From assembly GCA_003523945.1 (NCBI GenBank), contig DOFS01000421.1, positions 1-6,859 of the forward strand: 6,859 nt of DNA, in the 5' to 3' direction. The first letter of the stretch is position 1, and each line of letters opens with the position of its first letter. The translations under genes and the position numbers were made by a program. This stretch comes from Nitrospiraceae bacterium (GTDB lineage Bacteria; Nitrospirota; Nitrospiria; Nitrospirales; UBA8639). Shown piece by piece: positions 5,454 through 6,859 of this stretch. The notes beneath the pieces were generated by a model. That model did not search any database. It was not told where the DNA came from and was given only the letters and a program-made list of their open reading frames with translations.

Positions 5454-6419
5454 ATGAAGAGTTTCCAGGCCCAAAAGTGGCGTAAAGCAGAACGGTTGAT
5501 GGTGGGAATGGCCACCTTTATTCCTGGATTTAATCATGTTCTCGGAAAACTAAGAAGGACTGGCGGCACTGACTCAGCGAGATACTGTTATTCCGTTTGG
5601 TTGCGTCAGCTTGTTATGGCTCATAATAATGGATTACCCACTACCCCTAAAGTTGTTGCGGAATTAGGCCCTGGCGATTCTATTGGTATAGGATTGGCAG
5701 CCTTAATTGCAGGTGCCGAAAAATATTTCGCGTTTGATGTCGTGGAATTTGCTGCCGCAAAAAGGAATATTCAGATTTTTGATGACTTAGTTGCACTCTT
5801 TAAGCGACGGGAAGCAATTCCTAATGAAGATGAATTCCCTCGGGTCCAACCAAAATTAAAAGCATACCATTTTCCGCGCCAAATATTAACAAAGGAAAGG
5901 TTAAATGCCGCTCTGGAGCCTTCTCGGCTAAACCGTATAAGAAACTCAATATTAAACATTCATTTGAGGGACTCTTCTATCCGTTATATCGTGCCATGGT
6001 TTGACTCTTATATTCTAGGAGCCGACTCTGTAGATATGATTTATTCCCAAGCCGTTTTGGAGCATGTTGATAATCTTCCCCATACATATCAGGCAATGCA
6101 TTCTTGGCTAAAACCTGAAGGCTTTATATCCCATGTGATTGATTTCAAATGTCATGGGACGGCGGTCGAATGGAATGGGCACTGGACGTATTCAGATTTC
6201 ATCTGGAAGTTAATCAAAGGTCGGAGGACATATCTGCTTAATCGAGAGCCACACTCCACTCATATTAGGCTAATCAAAGAAGTGGGTTTTAAAATATTGT
6301 GCGATGAGATCGTTTATTCAAAGTCAGAAGTTAGGAAAGAGGATTTAGCGATTCGTTTTAGGAGCCTTGATAAGGAAGATTTGCTTACTAGTGGCGCTTT
6401 TATCCAGGCCATAAAATAA
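5454..6419 (+). CDS. SAM-dependent class I methyltransferase
   Basis: The product, 321 residues from ATG 5454, has the Rossmann methyltransferase signature. Motif I is VAELGPGDSIGIGLA (68-82), where the GxG-type loop binds SAM. The next strand FAFDVVEF (92-99) should hold the ribose-contacting acid, and VDMIYSQAVLEHV (193-205) is motif IV with the usual xLEHV ending. MHSWLKPEGFISHVIDF (215-231) is the strand after motif IV, with the LKPEG turn. Residues 97-190 form a long insert between motifs II and IV, perhaps an acceptor-binding cap. No signal peptide or membrane segment is seen. It is the fourth plus-strand gene of the cluster but is not overlapped like the first three, and it looks AT-richer, so it may have joined the locus separately. 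In a glycan locus it could methylate a sugar or capping group; the acceptor is unknown. Confidence 0.82.
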   Translation: MKSFQAQKWRKAERLMVGMATFIPGFNHVLGKLRRTGGTDSARYCYSVWLRQLVMAHNNGLPTTPKVVAELGPGDSIGIGLAALIAGAEKYFAFDVVEFAAAKRNIQIFDDLVALFKRREAIPNEDEFPRVQPKLKAYHFPRQILTKERLNAALEPSRLNRIRNSILNIHLRDSSIRYIVPWFDSYILGADSVDMIYSQAVLEHVDNLPHTYQAMHSWLKPEGFISHVIDFKCHGTAVEWNGHWTYSDFIWKLIKGRRTYLLNREPHSTHIRLIKEVGFKILCDEIVYSKSEVRKEDLAIRFRSLDKEDLLTSGAFIQAIK

Positions 6420-6476
6420 ATAGGAAAGGAAAATTCGGAAGGTCTTAGATTTGTAAAATCATATCTGGAGGTTTCG

Positions 6477-6775
6477 TTAAATCGTGTGGAAACAGAGTGA
6501 TGCGGCGGCCTCGGTTTTTTGTTGTTTCCCATCTTTAAATTTCTTCCCGCGATACACCTCGACCATCAGCTCCGGATGTTTGACGCGACGGAAGGTCTGT
6601 GCCGCCACCATGAGCATTTCCAAATCACCGCGGTCGCATTCGGCACCTTCTTAAATCGCTTGCCCGCATCGGTGCGGAGTCGGACGGCGGCAAAGGGTGA
6701 CTCCACTAAATTCGTCATGCGCAGATGCTGCCGGTGCGGCTGTGCAAAACGATAGAAAGGTGGTCAGCCGGCCAC
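6477..6775 (-). pseudogene. IS256 (Mutator)-family transposase, C-terminal remnant
   Basis: Read on the minus strand from about 6775 downward, the sequence gives RLTTF, then YRFAQPHRQHLRMTNLVES. PFAAVRLRTDAGKRFKKV and NATAVIW follow, then MLMVAAQTFRRVKHPELM and VEVYRGKKFKDG, ending at TAA (6477-6479). This matches the tail of Mutator-type transposases (HLRTTNxxES, then VRLRTxxxKRFKK, ATAVIWK, FRRLxxPEL, VYxGxKF). Two frame changes break it: an extra base near 6755, between the TTF and YRF segments, and a lost base near 6617, after IWK. The upstream two thirds are missing, cut off before about 6775. It runs opposite to the glycan genes and cannot make an active enzyme. The plus-strand frame 6519-6755 is its shadow. 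Confidence 0.8.
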
Positions 6776-6801
6776 AGATATATGGCCTCCCTATCCTCCA
6801 G

Positions 6802-6836
6802 TGACCTATACTGCCCCCCTTGAAAGTGAGACCACC
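6802..6836 (+). mobile_element. Possible terminus of an IS3-like element
   Basis: The sequence starts TGACCTATACTGCCCCCCTT and continues TGAAAGTGAGACCACC. This resembles the outer repeats of many IS3-family elements, which begin TG, carry a run of C, then AAAGTG-type motifs. If so, the element would extend to the right, beyond the window, and its insertion may have removed the upstream part of the IS256-type transposase just to the left. No transposase coding is visible in the remaining bases, so this is tentative. Confidence 0.3.
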
Positions 6837-6859
6837 CTTAAGACATACCCCACAACTTA

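Noticed and set aside
6519..6755. Plus-strand open frame of 78 codons
   Set aside because: The minus strand carries the IS256-type transposase tail; the plus-strand frame is its complement.
6770..6787. Short inverted repeat GGCCA/TGGCC as a terminator
   Set aside because: The arms are five bases with an eight-base loop and no T-run follows, so chance is the simpler explanation.
1..6859. CRISPR array, tRNA, rRNA or retron-like RNA
   Set aside because: No regularly spaced repeats, cloverleaf-like conserved arms or reverse-transcriptase motifs are visible on either strand.

Overview
The window looks like a short surface-glycan gene cluster set between decayed insertion sequences in a bacterial chromosome. 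Base composition is roughly balanced by eye. Starts use ordinary Shine-Dalgarno spacing, and the genes are typical of extracellular polysaccharide or lipopolysaccharide loci of Gram-negative bacteria. I cannot name the organism from sequence alone. A Nitrospirota-like or proteobacterial environmental genome would fit, but that is a guess.

Left part (1 to about 1930): a graveyard of mobile DNA and gene fragments. Bases 225-370 resemble the C-terminal end of an alpha/beta hydrolase broken by a frameshift. A dead IS3-family element (372 to 1527 or 1568) follows, with orfA and orfB remnants, an internal deletion, frameshifts, lost catalytic residues and two tandem copies of its right end. Directly against its right end lies the C-terminal half of an IS1595-family transposase, also frameshifted.

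Centre (2016-5348): three intact genes on the plus strand, each overlapping the next by a few bases. They encode a GT4 glycosyltransferase, an ATP-grasp ligase and a NodB-type polysaccharide deacetylase. The tight coupling suggests one operon and one pathway. The glycosyltransferase would add a sugar, the deacetylase would free an amine on an N-acetylated sugar, and the ATP-grasp enzyme would make an amide or similar bond, perhaps attaching an amino acid or other carboxylate. This joint function is inference. A tiny seven-codon reading frame with its own ribosome binding site overlaps the glycosyltransferase start.

Right part (5349-6859): after a gap of about 100 bases there is an intact, AT-richer SAM-dependent methyltransferase. 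A minus-strand remnant of an IS256 (Mutator) family transposase C-terminus follows, with two frameshifts. Near the window edge is a sequence resembling an IS3-family terminus. The glycan genes are therefore flanked on both sides by dead transposases, as expected of a variable, horizontally reshuffled polysaccharide locus.
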